A stretch of 64,000 nucleotides of DNA. It comes from Tridacna crocea. Lineage: Eukaryota; Mollusca; Bivalvia; Cardiida; Cardiidae. Position numbers and translations under genes: made by a program. Below are positions 10,089-20,134 of this stretch, piece after piece (within the stretch, counting starts at the first letter, position 1; every line of letters starts with the position of its first letter). Location: positions 4,925,501 to 4,989,500 of the forward strand of contig OX031072.1 of the NCBI GenBank assembly GCA_943736015.1, read 5' to 3'. The notes under the pieces are model-generated. The model made no database searches and was not told where the DNA came from. It saw nothing but the letters and a program-made list of their open reading frames with translations.

Positions 10089-10321
10089 TTAATTTTTGGG
10101 CTGCAAAGTGCGACTCATTGATTTTTGTGGACAGTGAAGACCAAAAACAGACTGCACATAACGTTCAATCTGATCTTTGATCTACACTGTCCGATATTGG
10201 TATACCCCAACCTTCTTACACCCCCCCCCCCCAAAACAAAATCTATTTGAAATAGCAAAAGTTTGGTTTTACTATCGGCTTAAAAGTTTCATTTTACTTA
10301 TTTAGTGGGATAGGGGTAAAT
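10089..10321 (+). mobile_element. D element, worn ends
   Basis: GGGCTGCAAAGTGCGACTCA left arm. The mismatched hairpin is CAGACTGCACATAACG / CAATCTGATCTTTGATCTAC. A 14-C tract follows near 10220, then TTTTACTATCGGCTTAAAAG and the end GGATAGGGGTAAA. Terminal TTAA sites are lost. Confidence 0.8.
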
Positions 10322-10914
10322 AAAAGTCACCTTATGCAAATTTTCGAAAAATAATTGGTCGGTTTTATTACGTAGTTAGGACCAATTGTATTTTTTTCCT
10401 TTTTCCAGTGACAATGCCATCGAAACTGAAAGGTATATTTGTCGGCCTACGACAGTTCTAGCAAGGTGAAGATAATTTCAATGTGAACAATTTATTGATA
10501 CTGCACCAAAATCTGATTCCAGTACCTTCAGTACTTTGATTTTAATAGTTGAGACAGAAAGCAGAAAATCGCAGTAAAAGAACATAAACGAACGTAGATT
10601 TTAGATCTCCATTGCTTACAGAATGAAATTGATCAGAACTTTGCAAGTTTTCAGAATTCAAAACACCTATTTCTTACAAAATCTACATTGATGGTACTTC
10701 AACCATCTGTTGATCGTCGAATAAAAAAGCTTTAATGATTATTTTCTATTGAAAAAAATACACTGTCTTTCAAATTATCACGTTTTTTTCCATGTGTCAA
10801 TGTGGATAATTAGCACTTGGAACGCTAAGGGGCTGATAAAGGCATTGTCAGTTAGAAACACACAAAAACTATTCCACGCCATCTTCCTACAAAAAAACTT
10901 TTAAACTAAGCCCA
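10322..10914. other. no recognisable feature
   Basis: Unique AT-rich sequence with several A runs. Confidence 0.4.
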
Positions 10915-11088
10915 ATACTGATTAACTCAGAGATGCCGTTATTTCAAAGCGTAGTTTATACAAAAATATATCAGATGATGTTGGATAATGTAAATCAAAG
11001 ATCAGACTGCACATTTTATGCAGTTTGATCTTAAATCTACATTGTTCATTAAAGGACTCTAGAGTGTTATCAGTATGGTAAGGATTAA
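10915..11088 (-). mobile_element. D element, inverted, abutting A
   Basis: Hairpin AAAGATCAGACTGCACATTT with a diverged partner GCAGTTTGATCTTAAATCTA. The right edge GTAAGGATTAACC shares TTAA 11085-11088 with the A element that follows. The left edge is uncertain. Confidence 0.65.
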
Positions 11089-11314
11089 CCCTTTCTCAAA
11101 CGACAAAAAATTTAGACTGGTCCAAAATGAAAGCATTTGCCGACGTCAAAATAAACTTAATTTAAAAATTGAAATTTGTCTCCAGTAGGACAGAAAACAT
11201 TGCGGGAAAAGGAGAAAATGCTGGTTACCAGCATTTTCTGCTTTTCCCACAATGTTTTCAAAAGGCTTTTATCTTGCGGTGGTACAAACCAGGGATTATT
11301 TAGTAAAGGATTAA
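11085..11314 (+). mobile_element. A element (TTAA MITE)
   Basis: TTAACCCTTTCTCAAACGAC to TAGTAAAGGATTAA, 230 bp. The palindrome GGAGAAAATGCTGGTTACCA has one mismatch (CTGC for CTCC) in the right arm. Confidence 0.9.
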
Positions 11315-11596
11315 AGATGCTTGTTATCTATTATTTTCTCAATTTTCGTTTCGCCTTGTGGCCTGTAATGTAATTATTATTATCCACGATGATGGCAATT
11401 GTGTTATTACGCAACCCTGCCATGCAAAGGTTTATAATTGGAGTTAGAAAAAAAGGTTCTTTTTATATTTCTTTTTTTCTTAAGAAATGTCTTCTGTTCA
11501 TTGTCAAAAAAAAGTTTGTGTTCATCTCTCAACTTGATACAACGAAACTAGCCCTGTGCTTCTTTGTAATGTGAGTATGCGTAGAATAATACATCT

Positions 11597-12082
11597 GTGG
11601 CCCATCACGCAAAAAGGGACATTCTGGGAAGTGCGGAAAGTTTCATTCCTGGTCAGACTGCGCGAATTGCGCAGGCTGACCAGGGTTGACGCTTTTCGCT
11701 TTATTGACATTTTCTGTGTGAAAAGTGGTCATTGTGCCTTGTTATACAATCGTTTTTGGATTATCAACTTAACTCATTACCAAACGACAAAATTTTAGGT
11801 TTGTCCGAATCGAAAGCATTTGCAGGCGACAAAATAAAAGTGATTGGAAATTTGAAATTTGTTTTATGAAGGGAAGAAGACATTGTGGGAAAAGGAGAAA
11901 ATGCTGGTTACCAGCATTTTCTCCTTTTCCCACAATATTTTCTAAAACATTTCTTTGTTAGGGTCGTCAAAAGTAGGGATTGTGTGGTAAAGGGTTAAAC
12001 CGACCTGCACTATTGTTGATCTGTTTTTCATCTAATTGATGTACAGAATTCCCAGATGGTCCCTTTTTGCGTGATGGGTCAC
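11597..12082 (-). mobile_element. F element interrupted by an A element
   Basis: Terminal repeats are GTGGCCCATCACGCAAAAAG and GCGTGATGGGTCAC. The hairpin is CTGGTCAGACTGCGCGAATT with its complement. The F sequence breaks at TTATCAAC|TTAA and resumes TTAA|ACCGACCTGCACTATTG; removing 11773-11998 restores the F sequence with one TTAA. Confidence 0.93.
11769..11998 (+). mobile_element. A element nested in F, with TTAA duplication
   Basis: TTAACTCATTACCAAACGAC to GGTAAAGGGTTAA, 230 bp, complete palindrome. Its empty site can be read from other F copies (ATCAACTTAAACTGACCTG at 45978), so TTAA is duplicated target and not part of F on both sides. Confidence 0.95.
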
Positions 12083-12217
12083 ATGTGTACAGTGAAGATG
12101 ACAAGAAATTAGACATTTTTTCTGTAGCGTATTAATATCAGTTGATTATTTCATCTTAACATTGAATCACATCACTGTCATAACCTTTCCGTACCGTTCA
12201 CTACCTTAGACATATTT

Positions 12218-12293
12218 TGCGGGGCGTGTAGATCAAGATCAGCCTGCACATACATGTAGCCTGCTCTTGCACTACACTCTCCGTTACTGTACC
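12218..12293. mobile_element. D-like hairpin remnant
   Basis: GGGGCGTGTAGATCAAGATC, AGCCTGCACATACATG and a weak partner CTGCTCTTGCACTACACTCT resemble the D core. No termini. Confidence 0.45.
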
Positions 12294-12299
12294 AGTAAT

Positions 12300-12864
12300 T
12301 TCGATTATGCAAGCCTAGTGTAATGCCATTTCAATTAACAAAACCTATTTGTGCAATCGTCGAAAAATTCAATTTGGAATGAATAGGGTTATAGCGAGAA
12401 ATATTCATGAACTCTATATGCAAAGAGGACTTGATCGTGAACTCAATATAGGTGCGCTTTCGGACAGTTTTTCCAAAGAATATTCAGTATCATGACTTCC
12501 ATCTATTTATAATTTCCTCCTTTGTTGACGATTGTTTATTTTGGTTTCTAATAAAAAGCGTTTCTGTTTCATTACTATACAGCTATGAGCATAGAATATC
12601 TTGGACGACTCTTTTCCCTTAATCAGCTGATAGCTTCTTAAATAGACAAAGATAACAGTAGTAAATATATTTTGCAAGTTGATGATCATTTGCTCTTACA
12701 CGTTTCCTTTTATCGAAAAATGCATTTGAAGAAGAATTTTTTCTCCTATCCGTAGTTTTTTCTTCCTTGTTGTGTGTGTGCGAAAACATTGTGTTAATTT
12801 TGATGATTATGTGCCAAACACGTACATAACATTATGGGGTCAAACTCATTTATCAACTAATAGC
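12300..12864. other. no recognisable feature
   Basis: Unique AT-rich sequence. Apparent short reading frames lack support. Confidence 0.4.
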
Positions 12865-13093
12865 TTAACCCATTACCACACAAGCCCTACTTTTGACGTC
12901 CCTGAGAAAGAAGCCTTTTGAAAACACTGTAGGAAAAGGAGAAAATGCTGGTAACCAGCATTTTCTCCTTTTCCCACCGTGTTTTCTACCCTTCCCAAAG
13001 CAAATTTCAATTTTTCAGTAACCTTTATTATGTCGTCTGCAAATGCTTTCAATTTGAACCAGTCTAAACTTTTGTCATATGGTAAAGAGTTAA
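12865..13093 (-). mobile_element. A element (TTAA MITE)
   Basis: TTAACCCATTACCACACAAG to GGTAAAGAGTTAA, 229 bp. Palindrome GGAGAAAATGCTGGTAACCA is complete. Confidence 0.93.
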
Positions 13094-13609
13094 AACAACG
13101 ACTATCCTATAACCACATAGAGTAACTAAAGATCATTAAAAAGGCCAAATAAACCAAAAGCAATTCGCTACAAAGCAAAGTCATAAGAAGAAAAAACGAA
13201 GTCTACAATATAAGGAAAATGAATTTCGTAAATCGTCTGAAAAGTGTTGAGAGAGAAAAGAAGCAATAGTTTGGTTGAAAAAAAAAGAGAGCGATCTGTA
13301 TTGACGTAATAAAAACTACACGTATTAGTTTGGTAACAGGTTCATCGAGTTGAAACATAAGGTTACATGAATTATCAGGTACTTTGTGTGTTGAAAAATA
13401 CCGTAATTATCACAAAATAACTTTGCCTGCAGATCGAATTCCTGACAAAAAGTGAACCTTTTTTTTTTTCAGGAAAAATCCCTGGGTTTCTGAACAGGCT
13501 TACAATGACAAAAACAGTGACTACTTTTAGCACAAGATACCGGTATTCATCATTCAACAGACAGGTAAGTCAGTCTTGTATCTGCCGAACTATTCACGTA
13601 ACTGTTCCA
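13094..13609. other. no recognisable feature
   Basis: AT-rich unique sequence. Short minus-strand reading (13375-13557) has no recognisable motif. Confidence 0.4.
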
Positions 13610-13740
13610 AGTTTTGACGGCCCCCGTTGGAGAATACTTTCGAAGACATTGTAATAAAACGAGAAAATGCTTGAAAAAAGCATTTTACCTACTTCAACAC
13701 ATTTTTATACTCTCTCAGGGCTTTATGAAGCCATTTGAAT
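13610..13740 (-). mobile_element. decayed A element
   Basis: GACGGCCCCCGTTGGAGAAT, GACATTGTAATAAAACGAGA and AAATGCTTGAAAAAAGCATTTT keep the plan of family A with a rebuilt loop. Termini are gone. Confidence 0.55.
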
Positions 13741-13862
13741 ACTGTCCATAGTAACCAAACAAACGGTGTTGTCAGTGCTTTGATATGTCCTTTCTTTTTC
13801 AGGGATTGTGTTTATTAACCTATTTGTGGAGGAAAAGCAGAACGTGGACAAAGGGTTAATTT

Positions 13863-14070
13863 TTAACCCTTAGGCTGACAGAAGGACCATTTGCGGACAG
13901 TGTAGATCAAGATCAGACATCACAGAACTTGTAGTCTGATCTTGGATCGACACTGTCTGATAACGGGAGATATTCCCCCAATAAAAAAAGTAACTTGGAA
14001 ACAGCAATATGTAGCATTTTACTATGGGATTGAAAATGTCATTTCACTAATATATCAGGTTAAGGGTTAA
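13863..14070 (+). mobile_element. D element, first of a three-element chain
   Basis: TTAACCCTTAGGCTGACAGA to CAGGTTAAGGGTTAA, 208 bp. Hairpin GATCAAGATCAGACATCACA / TTGTAGTCTGATCTTGGATC. Shares TTAA 14067-14070 with the next A element. Confidence 0.92.
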
Positions 14071-14294
14071 CTCTTTATCAGACGACAAATTTTAGCCTTG
14101 TCCAAATTGAAAGCATTTGCAGACGGCGATATCAGTGTAGCTCAAATGGTGTAATTTTTCTTTGATAGAGTAGAAAACATTGTGGGAAAAGGAGAAAATG
14201 CTGGTCACCAGCATTTTCTTCTTTTCCCACAATGTTTTCAAAAGGCTTCTTTTCCAGGAGCGTCAAAAAGTCGACATTGTGTGGTAAAGGTTAA
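14067..14294 (+). mobile_element. A element, middle of the chain
   Basis: TTAACTCTTTATCAGACGAC to GTGGTAAAGGTTAA, 228 bp. Loop GCTGGTCACCAGC has C at the central unpaired base where forward copies usually have T. Left and right TTAA are both shared. Confidence 0.92.
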
Positions 14295-14519
14295 CCCTTT
14301 CCCAAACAAGCCCTGGTTCTTACATGTCTGCAGTAAAAGTCTTTTGAAAACACTGTGGGAAAAGGAGAAATTGCTCGTTACGAGCAATTTCTCCTTTTCC
14401 CTACAGTTTTTTCTACCCTTTTTCAGAACTTTCCAGCATTTTCTCCAAATCTAAAACTGTCGTCTGCAAACTCTTTTGGTTTGGAAGAGTCCAAAATTTG
14501 TCGTTTGGGAAAGGGTTAA
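14291..14519 (-). mobile_element. C element, end of the chain
   Basis: TTAACCCTTTCCCAAACAAG to CGTTTGGGAAAGGGTTAA. Central palindrome GGAGAAATTGCTCGTTACGA. Outer arms share GTCGTCTGCAAA with family A but carry CTCTTTTGGTTTGGAAGAG. Confidence 0.92.
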
Positions 14520-14701
14520 AGACAGCCTTTCGTGACTTGGAAGCTTTTCTAGTTGTCTTCATGTTGTCGGCTCGGCACTGATAACTGATAAGAACGTTAT
14601 GGTGACAGCGATAGATAGTTAGATCATATTTCATAGAACATGCAACCAGATCTACACTATCTGATGCCTAATGAGCTATCCGATCCGGAAAAAAATGGGT
14701 T

Positions 14702-14916
14702 TTAACTCTTTTACCACACGAGAAACTTTTAGACTTGTCGAAATTTAAAGCATTTGCAGACTGAAAAATTTAATTTTGATTTGGGAAGGGTAGAAAACAT
14801 TGTGGGGAAAAAGGAGAAAATGCTGGTTATCAGCATTTTCTCCCTTTCCTACAATGTTTTCTAAAGAGTTCTTTCTCAGGGTCGTCAGAAGTAGGGATTG
14901 TGTGGTAATGGGTTAA
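14702..14916 (+). mobile_element. A element, abutting the next A
   Basis: TTAACTCTTTTACCACACGA to GGTAATGGGTTAA, 215 bp. Loop TGCTGGTTATCAGCA has one mismatch. The TTAA at 14913-14916 is shared. Confidence 0.9.
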
Positions 14917-15134
14917 CCCTATACTACAAAATCCCGTAGGTTTGGCAATATTGAGGAAGAAGCCTTTTGAAAACAATGTGGGAAAAGGAGAAAATGCTGG
15001 TAACCAGCATTTTCTCCTTTTCCCACATTGTTTTCTATCCTATAAATGACAGATTCCATCATTTCAGTCGCATTAATATTCTCATCGGCAGCTGCTCTCA
15101 ATTTGGACAGGTCAATGGCATTTTTGTCGTTTAA
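14913..15134 (-). mobile_element. A element between A and D
   Basis: TTAACCCTATACTACAAAAT to TTTGTCGTTTAACC, 222 bp, complete palindrome with GGTAACC loop. The right end lost the GGTAAAGGG motif. Shares both terminal TTAA sites. Confidence 0.88.
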
Positions 15135-15330
15135 CCTTTTAGACTGCTTAAAGCGCGACTCACTGACCTTTTGCGGACAGTGTAGATCAAGATCAGACTG
15201 CACAGAACGTGTAGTCTGATCTTGGATCTACACTGTCCGATAAGGGGATATTATTCCCAGAATCGTACCTTTTAAATGGCAGTATTTTGGGTTTTACTCT
15301 CGGAACGAAAATTTCATTTTAGTTATTTAG
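15131..15330 (+). mobile_element. D element truncated by an A element
   Basis: TTAACCTTTTAGACTGCTTA start, near-perfect hairpin GATCAAGATCAGACTGCACA. The interior runs to CATTTTAGTTATTTAG, where the terminal GCAGGATAAGGGTTAA is replaced by the body of an A element. Confidence 0.85.
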
Positions 15331-15526
15331 CCCTACTTTTGACGATCCTGAGAAAGAAGCCTTTAGAAAGCATTGTGGAAAAAGGAGAAAATGCTGGTAA
15401 CATTTTCACACAATGTTTTCTACCCTTTCCAGAATAAATTTCACATTTTCAGTCACTTTTATTTTGTCTTCTGTAAATGCTTTCGATTTGGACAAGCCTA
15501 AAATATTGTCGTTTGGTAATGAGTAA
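15331..15526 (-). mobile_element. A element with damaged core and no left terminus
   Basis: Starts at CCCTACTTTTGACGATCCTG, lacking TTAACCCATTACCACACAAT. The core reads GAAAATGCTGGTAACATTTTCACAC: most of the right half of the palindrome is deleted. Confidence 0.85.
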
Positions 15527-15778
15527 ACAAAGGATCAGAGTTTGAAATGCACAACAGTGTTGATTTTAATTATTCAGCACTATTGCCAGTTACCTTATTC
15601 TTTTTGTAGTCTCTGACAAGGTGTTCTCTGCACAGAAACTTGCTGTTGTCCTCAACTATGCGATAGTCTTTGGTCTTTTACAGTTCTTTCTAATACAGTA
15701 TTCCGATTGAATCTGAAATGAGGAACAGGGGAGAATCATATACACGTACTGGCCTCCTACAGTTGCTTGTATTGAAGA

Positions 15779-15995
15779 TTTAACCGTTTGCCATACAATG
15801 CCGACTTTTAACACCTCTGTGAAAGAGGTCTTTTGAAAACATTGTGGGAATAGGAGAAAATGCTGGTAGCCAGCATTTTCTCCTTTTCTCACATTGTTTT
15901 CTTCCCTTCTTTTCTTCTAGTCACATTTATTTTGTCGTCTGCAAATGCTTTCAATTTGGACTAGTCTAAAATTTTGTCGTTTGATAAAGAGTTAA
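15779..15995 (-). mobile_element. A element, paired with the next
   Basis: TTAACCGTTTGCCATACAAT to GATAAAGAGTTAA, 217 bp. Loop GCTGGTAGCCAGC. TTAA 15992-15995 is shared with an oppositely oriented A element. Confidence 0.9.
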
Positions 15996-16220
15996 CTCTT
16001 TACCCCACGACAAAATTTTAGACTGGTTCAAATTGAAAGCATTTGCAGATGACAAAATAGAAGTGACTGAAAATTTGAAATTTATTAGTGAAGGGTAGAA
16101 AACATTGTGGGAAAAGGAGAAAATGCTGGTTACCAGCATTTTCTCCTTTTCCCACAATGTTTTCTAAAGGCTTCTTTCTCAAGGGGCGTCAAAAGTAGGT
16201 ATTGAGTGGTAATGGGTTAA
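15992..16220 (+). mobile_element. A element, opposite orientation
   Basis: TTAACTCTTTACCCCACGAC to GGTAATGGGTTAA, 229 bp, perfect palindrome from AAAACATTGTGGGAAAAGGA to its complement. Confidence 0.93.
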
Positions 16221-16387
16221 GATTTTCCAGCCATGAAGTGGAACATTTATCTACACTGTAATTTTACTCTGGAAAATATGGTACCATTAAAAACCATCGC
16301 TATTGTAGCATCTTAACACAGCCATTTTTGGAGGTTTTGCGTTCATACGAGAATTATCATTTTCAATTCTAAAGTCGCTATATCCTC

Positions 16388-16500
16388 AATTCAAAGGGAG
16401 ATTATTATTACCTCCCTTAACAAAAAAGTAATAGACGTAAGAGGAAAATTTTTTTAGACAGACATTTAACGAAATTCTGGGCGGTTGAAAGTGTTAAGAA
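16388..16500 (-). repeat. dispersed repeat T, copy 3 (inverted)
   Basis: AGATTATTATTACCTCCCTT followed by GACAGACATTTAACGAAATT and GGGCGGTTGAAAGTGTTAAG is a diverged reverse complement of copies 1 and 2. Confidence 0.6.
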
Positions 16501-16631
16501 TTAATGAGTCACTATAGATTCTCTATAATCTATATAACAACTACCACCTCAACAAAAAATTATGCCATGTTGACCAGAAGCGTCAGAGGAGGAGAGCCAA
16601 GATTTAAAAGGTAACACGCATTGCTCTTTCG

Positions 16632-16885
16632 ATATGAACCATGGTCTGTGAAAAGTATGGACCCCTGCAAAAAGTATCGACCCAGGTTAGCCTGCGCAGT
16701 CAGCGCAGGCTTACATGGGTCAAAACTTTTTTGTTGTTGCTCCATTATCTGCATATTAAAAGGACCATTCTCCCTCCAGATCCAGTTGATTGTTAGACAA
16801 ATGGCCTTTATAGATATACAACCATGTGATGAAACTGCTTGGTATACTACGTCACGGGGATGCAAAAATTTTCCTTCCGCCAACA
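16632..16885 (+). mobile_element. E element
   Basis: GAACCATGGTCTGTGAAAAG start, hairpin CCCAGGTTAGCCTGCGCAGT, then AAAAGGACCATTCTCCCTCC, GACAAATGGCCTTTATAGAT and the CTTGGTATACTACGTCACGG end region. Confidence 0.85.
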
Positions 16886-17128
16886 CGTGGCTCATTTACT
16901 TATATGGAGACATTCGTTCAGCCGGAAATGCAAGGCGTAGTACTGCTTGCAAAATACATTTGCGCAGTGTAAAGTAGATCCAAAATGCCGTTCGAAGAAT
17001 CATTTACCACAAAATTAAAAAATGCTCTTGTGAACAGTTGATGAATACGGGCCTCGGCCTCATTAGAAAATGACAGAGTTTAAAGTCTGCAGCATTTCAA
17101 GCTTCGTCTGATAAATTGTTTATCTAAT

Positions 17129-17344
17129 TTAACCCTTAGTCTGCTATATCGCTATATAAGTGATATGAAATTTTCAAGCCTAAAAAACTGTAATTCTGCT
17201 TTTTCAGAGGTAATCTTCTATAGGGGGAAAATAATCTCTTCATGGGACATTGTAGATATAAGATCAGACTGCACGTTCTTTGCAGTATGATCTTAATCTG
17301 CAGTTTCTGGTCTTTGATCCGCGCTTAGCAGCTTACTCAGTAAC
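17129..17344 (-). mobile_element. D element, inverted
   Basis: TTAACCCTTAGTCTGCTATA start. Hairpin ATAAGATCAGACTGCACGTT with a partner bearing changes (GCAGTATGATCTTAATCTGC). Ends in CTTAGCAGCTTACTCAGTAA, with TTAA drifted to GTAA. Confidence 0.82.
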
Positions 17345-17637
17345 CCTGACAGAACCGATTTTACAGTGATGCAGATGAAGAGGGAATTCAAATTTGAATG
17401 AAATAAATCAGAAACGGGAATGTCTTAACGTTTTGTTTTTTTTTTAATTTTCGAAAAAGCACGCGTTCGTTGACTTCGAAGAAATTAGACAACCACATTT
17501 TGTAAATACGTTTGTTTTACGTCATTAAATTTGCATTGAATTTAAATACTAATCGTACGTTAGTGATCTAAATTCAAGCTTTCAATCAAAAGAACAAATT
17601 TCAAGTTACACTCCTTCATATGCACATATTAACACAT
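17345..17637. other. no recognisable feature
   Basis: AT-rich unique sequence. Confidence 0.35.
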
Positions 17638-17818
17638 AACTCCAGATAGAGGGAGTGGTTGACAATATTAAGAATTCTCAATAAAACCCTATGTTATGGG
17701 TACTCATTAGAATCGTCTCATCGAGACGATTCTAATGAGTACCCACAACATAGGGTTTGGAAGAGAATTAATGGATTTAGAATACCATCACTCCTTGTTA
17801 TCTGGAGCTTTTTCCACT
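17638..17818. mobile_element. I element (near-palindromic)
   Basis: Ends ACTCCAGATAGAGGGAGTG and CACTCCTTGTTATCTGGAGC. The long central palindrome GTACTCATTAGAATCGTCTC with its complement is exact, and AACCCTATGTTATG pairs with CAACATAGGGTTT. A second copy lies at 21269-21462. Confidence 0.88.
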
Positions 17819-17861
17819 TGCTATATGGGAAAAATAACAAAATGCATTTTAGTCTAGCTAT

Positions 17862-18110
17862 GTTCAAAGGAGAATCAATGCATCTGCCAAAAATATCGAT
17901 TCATGTCGGTCTCCGGGGGCTGGCACGGATCGAAACCTTTTGGAAGTTGGTCAAATTTCTGCGTGTCAAAGGACCGTTTTACTCTAGGATTCAGGAGGAT
18001 TTTTTTTTTTTTTACAAAATGGACTTTATGGATCCATAATTATGTGATGACTTGCTTGGTATAAAGCGTCACTGAGATGCATTAAGCCCCATTTTCCCAT
18101 AGCGCCGCTC
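17862..18110 (+). mobile_element. E element, uninterrupted but hairpin drifted
   Basis: AATCAATGCATCTGCCAAAA start. The hairpin arm is degenerate (CATGTCGGTCTCCGGGGGCT). The 3' half is well kept: AAATGGACTTTATGGATCCA, TGATGACTTGCTTGGTATAA, GAGATGCATTAAGCCCC. It shows the empty TTAA site used by A elements elsewhere. Confidence 0.85.
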
Positions 18111-18116
18111 GTTTGT

Positions 18117-18344
18117 TTAACCCTTTACCACTCGATGACGACTTCTGACGACCCTGAGGTAGTTTCCTTCGAAAACGTTGTGGGAAAAGGAGAAAATGCT
18201 GGTGACCAGCATTTTCTCCTTTTTCCACAATGTTTTCTACCCTGCTGGAAACAGATTTCAATTTCTGAGTTCCACTAATTTTGTCGTCCGCAAGTGCTTT
18301 TAATTTGGACCTGTCTAGAACATTGTCGTTTGTTAAAGGGTTAA
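18117..18344 (-). mobile_element. A element (TTAA MITE)
   Basis: TTAACCCTTTACCACTCGAT to TGTTAAAGGGTTAA, 228 bp. Loop GCTGGTGACCAGC has G centre. Confidence 0.92.
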
Positions 18345-18783
18345 AAAGTTTTAAGATCGGCTACATAAAACCATTCCGACAGCCGGTCGATTGGGGGGGG
18401 GGGGGGTCAGTTGGTTGAGCTATCATCAAATTCAGTGTTGTTTTTCAAACTGATTTTTCTCGAGTGAAAATGAGACTGTCATTCATGAATTATTACTTCA
18501 ATTTCAAGACAAGTTTTTTGAATGGTTCTACGAGATTAAGAAATTACGGATGCAAATGAATCAATTCAAAATAAAATTTAAAAGTAATTCATTTGCTAAT
18601 TTGACAATTTTCTGGGAAGAATTACCGACGGAGAATTGACAAACGCAATTGGGCGATTTGAATTCAAAGAAGCTTATTATTTTCTCTTTATGTGTGTGTG
18701 GTTTGGTTTTGATAATGTTCGGGAGTTCCAGCGAATAAACATCAAGGAAATTGAGAGGGCTTCATCAGTTATAAACCCTTCTC
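18345..18783. other. no recognisable feature; 15-G tract
   Basis: Contains a poly-G run near 18391-18406, otherwise unique. Confidence 0.4.
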
Positions 18784-18921
18784 TTAATCTCCATGCTGCT
18801 AAGCGCGACTCGCTGACCTTTTTCGGACAGTGTAGATCAAGATCAGACTGCACAGAACGTGCAGTCTGATCTTCGATCTACACTGTCCGATAAGGAGATC
18901 TTATTCCCCAAAACATAACTT
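18784..18921 (+). mobile_element. D element, 3' half missing
   Basis: TTAATCTCCATGCTGCTAAG start and strong hairpin GATCAAGATCAGACTGCACA / complement. After TTATTCCCCAAAACATAACT the sequence switches to F-like sequence. Confidence 0.85.
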
Positions 18922-18985
18922 ACCTTTGATCCGTTTTCATCTAAATGATGTACAGAATTCCCGTATTGTCCGTGACGGATGATTT
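18922..18985 (-). mobile_element. F element fragment
   Basis: GATCCGTTTTCATCTAAATG, TGTACAGAATTCCCGTATTG and a worn GTGACGGAT end match the terminal 60 bp of F. Confidence 0.7.
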
Positions 18986-19030
18986 TCTGATTTTCTTTGG
19001 CCATTTTGCCTTGTATCACAACTCAGGCAT

Positions 19031-19130
19031 CTTTTAGATTTGAAAGTAACGCATTTTCTGATTGTTTAAATCAAACGATTTAGCTAATCTAAACCAATGT
19101 TTCTCTCTACATTTAGAATAACGCCATGAA
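19031..19130. mobile_element. H element remnant
   Basis: TTTTAGATTTGAAAGTAACG, CTGATTGTTTAAATCAAACG, ATTTAGCTAATCTAAACCAA follow the H plan with many changes. Confidence 0.55.
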
Positions 19131-19212
19131 TACAAATAAGAAAGGCTTTTAAACACGCGCCGTGACCTTGGTACCAGTGTAATGCAGAGCTTTTATCACC
19201 CAAAGAAACATT

Positions 19213-19475
19213 ATATGGCCCGCATCACGCGAAAAGGGACATTCGGACGTTTGCGTAAAGTGTCGTCTCGGATTAGCCTGCGCAGTCCGCGCAGGCTAAT
19301 CCGAGACGGCACTTTACGACTACATTAGATTTTGTGCTACAGTAGACTTGCACAAAACAAATTACATAAAAACGGGAAGTGTCGTTTCGGATTAGTCCGC
19401 GTGGAGTGCACATACTGATCCGATACGGCACTTTACGCAAATGTCCGGATGCCCCTTTTCGCGTGTTGCAAGCCA
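19213..19475. mobile_element. G element
   Basis: Ends TATGGCCCGCATCACGCG and CGCGTGTTGCAAGCCA. Hairpin TCTCGGATTAGCCTGCGCAG with its complement near the left end, and a second, weaker hairpin (CGGATTAGTCCGCG / ACTGATCCG) near the right. The middle has TTGTGCTACAGTAGACTTGC. Confidence 0.85.
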
Positions 19476-19991
19476 CCGTGTCGTTGTTTATGACTCTCGT
19501 TCATTGTAGTAGATAGGGTCAAAGATCTCTGTAATCAAAACATTTGGATGGTTGATTACATCAGACGACAGAAGCAGACATTGCTATCGGCCTCATTTAG
19601 CTGTCATTATGGCCAACGAACGAGGATTGTCACCAACATAAACGTGACTGGGATGTCCGATTAATGGTAAGATGCTTTCTAATGACCGAAATGAACAGAG
19701 AAGTTCCGTATGACCGGCGATGGCAGTAAGAATGACTCGACCGTAATAAATACATCCGCTACACCTATATCTTTTTTCGTACTTTTTTTTTTGAAAGGTG
19801 GGGGGGGGGGGGGGGGGGGAACGGGGAAGAGAAAGAGAGAAAGAAGAACCGGTTCTAGTATCTTTTTTTCTCAGTACAGTAGCAGTGGTCATTCAACAAA
19901 AAAGGGTACCTAGTCTAAAACAATTGAAAAAGCGAAATCAGAAATCGAAACGTAAACACATTAATTATCATTAAGATTGAGTGATTTTCTT
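19476..19991. other. no recognisable feature; ~20-G tract
   Basis: Poly-G at 19799-19819 beside a T run. Short proline- or glycine-rich readings across it are artefacts. Confidence 0.45.
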
Positions 19992-20134
19992 TTAACTGGA
20001 AGTGAAGAAACATTGAAGGAAGATGAGCAAATGCTGTTTATACAAGCATTTTCTCCTTTTTTTCCCCACATTGATATATCAATGCCTTCCTCCTCAGGAT
20101 TCTTAAAAGACTTGATTGTTTGATAAAAGATTAA
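19992..20134 (+). mobile_element. short, decayed A element
   Basis: TTAA to TTAA but only 143 bp. AAATGCTGTTTATACAAGCATTTT is the core with an expanded loop. The left arm is largely deleted. Confidence 0.6.

Noticed and set aside
16621..16977. 118-residue reading overlapping an opposite 111-residue reading
   Set aside because: Both lie over an E element and its hairpin.
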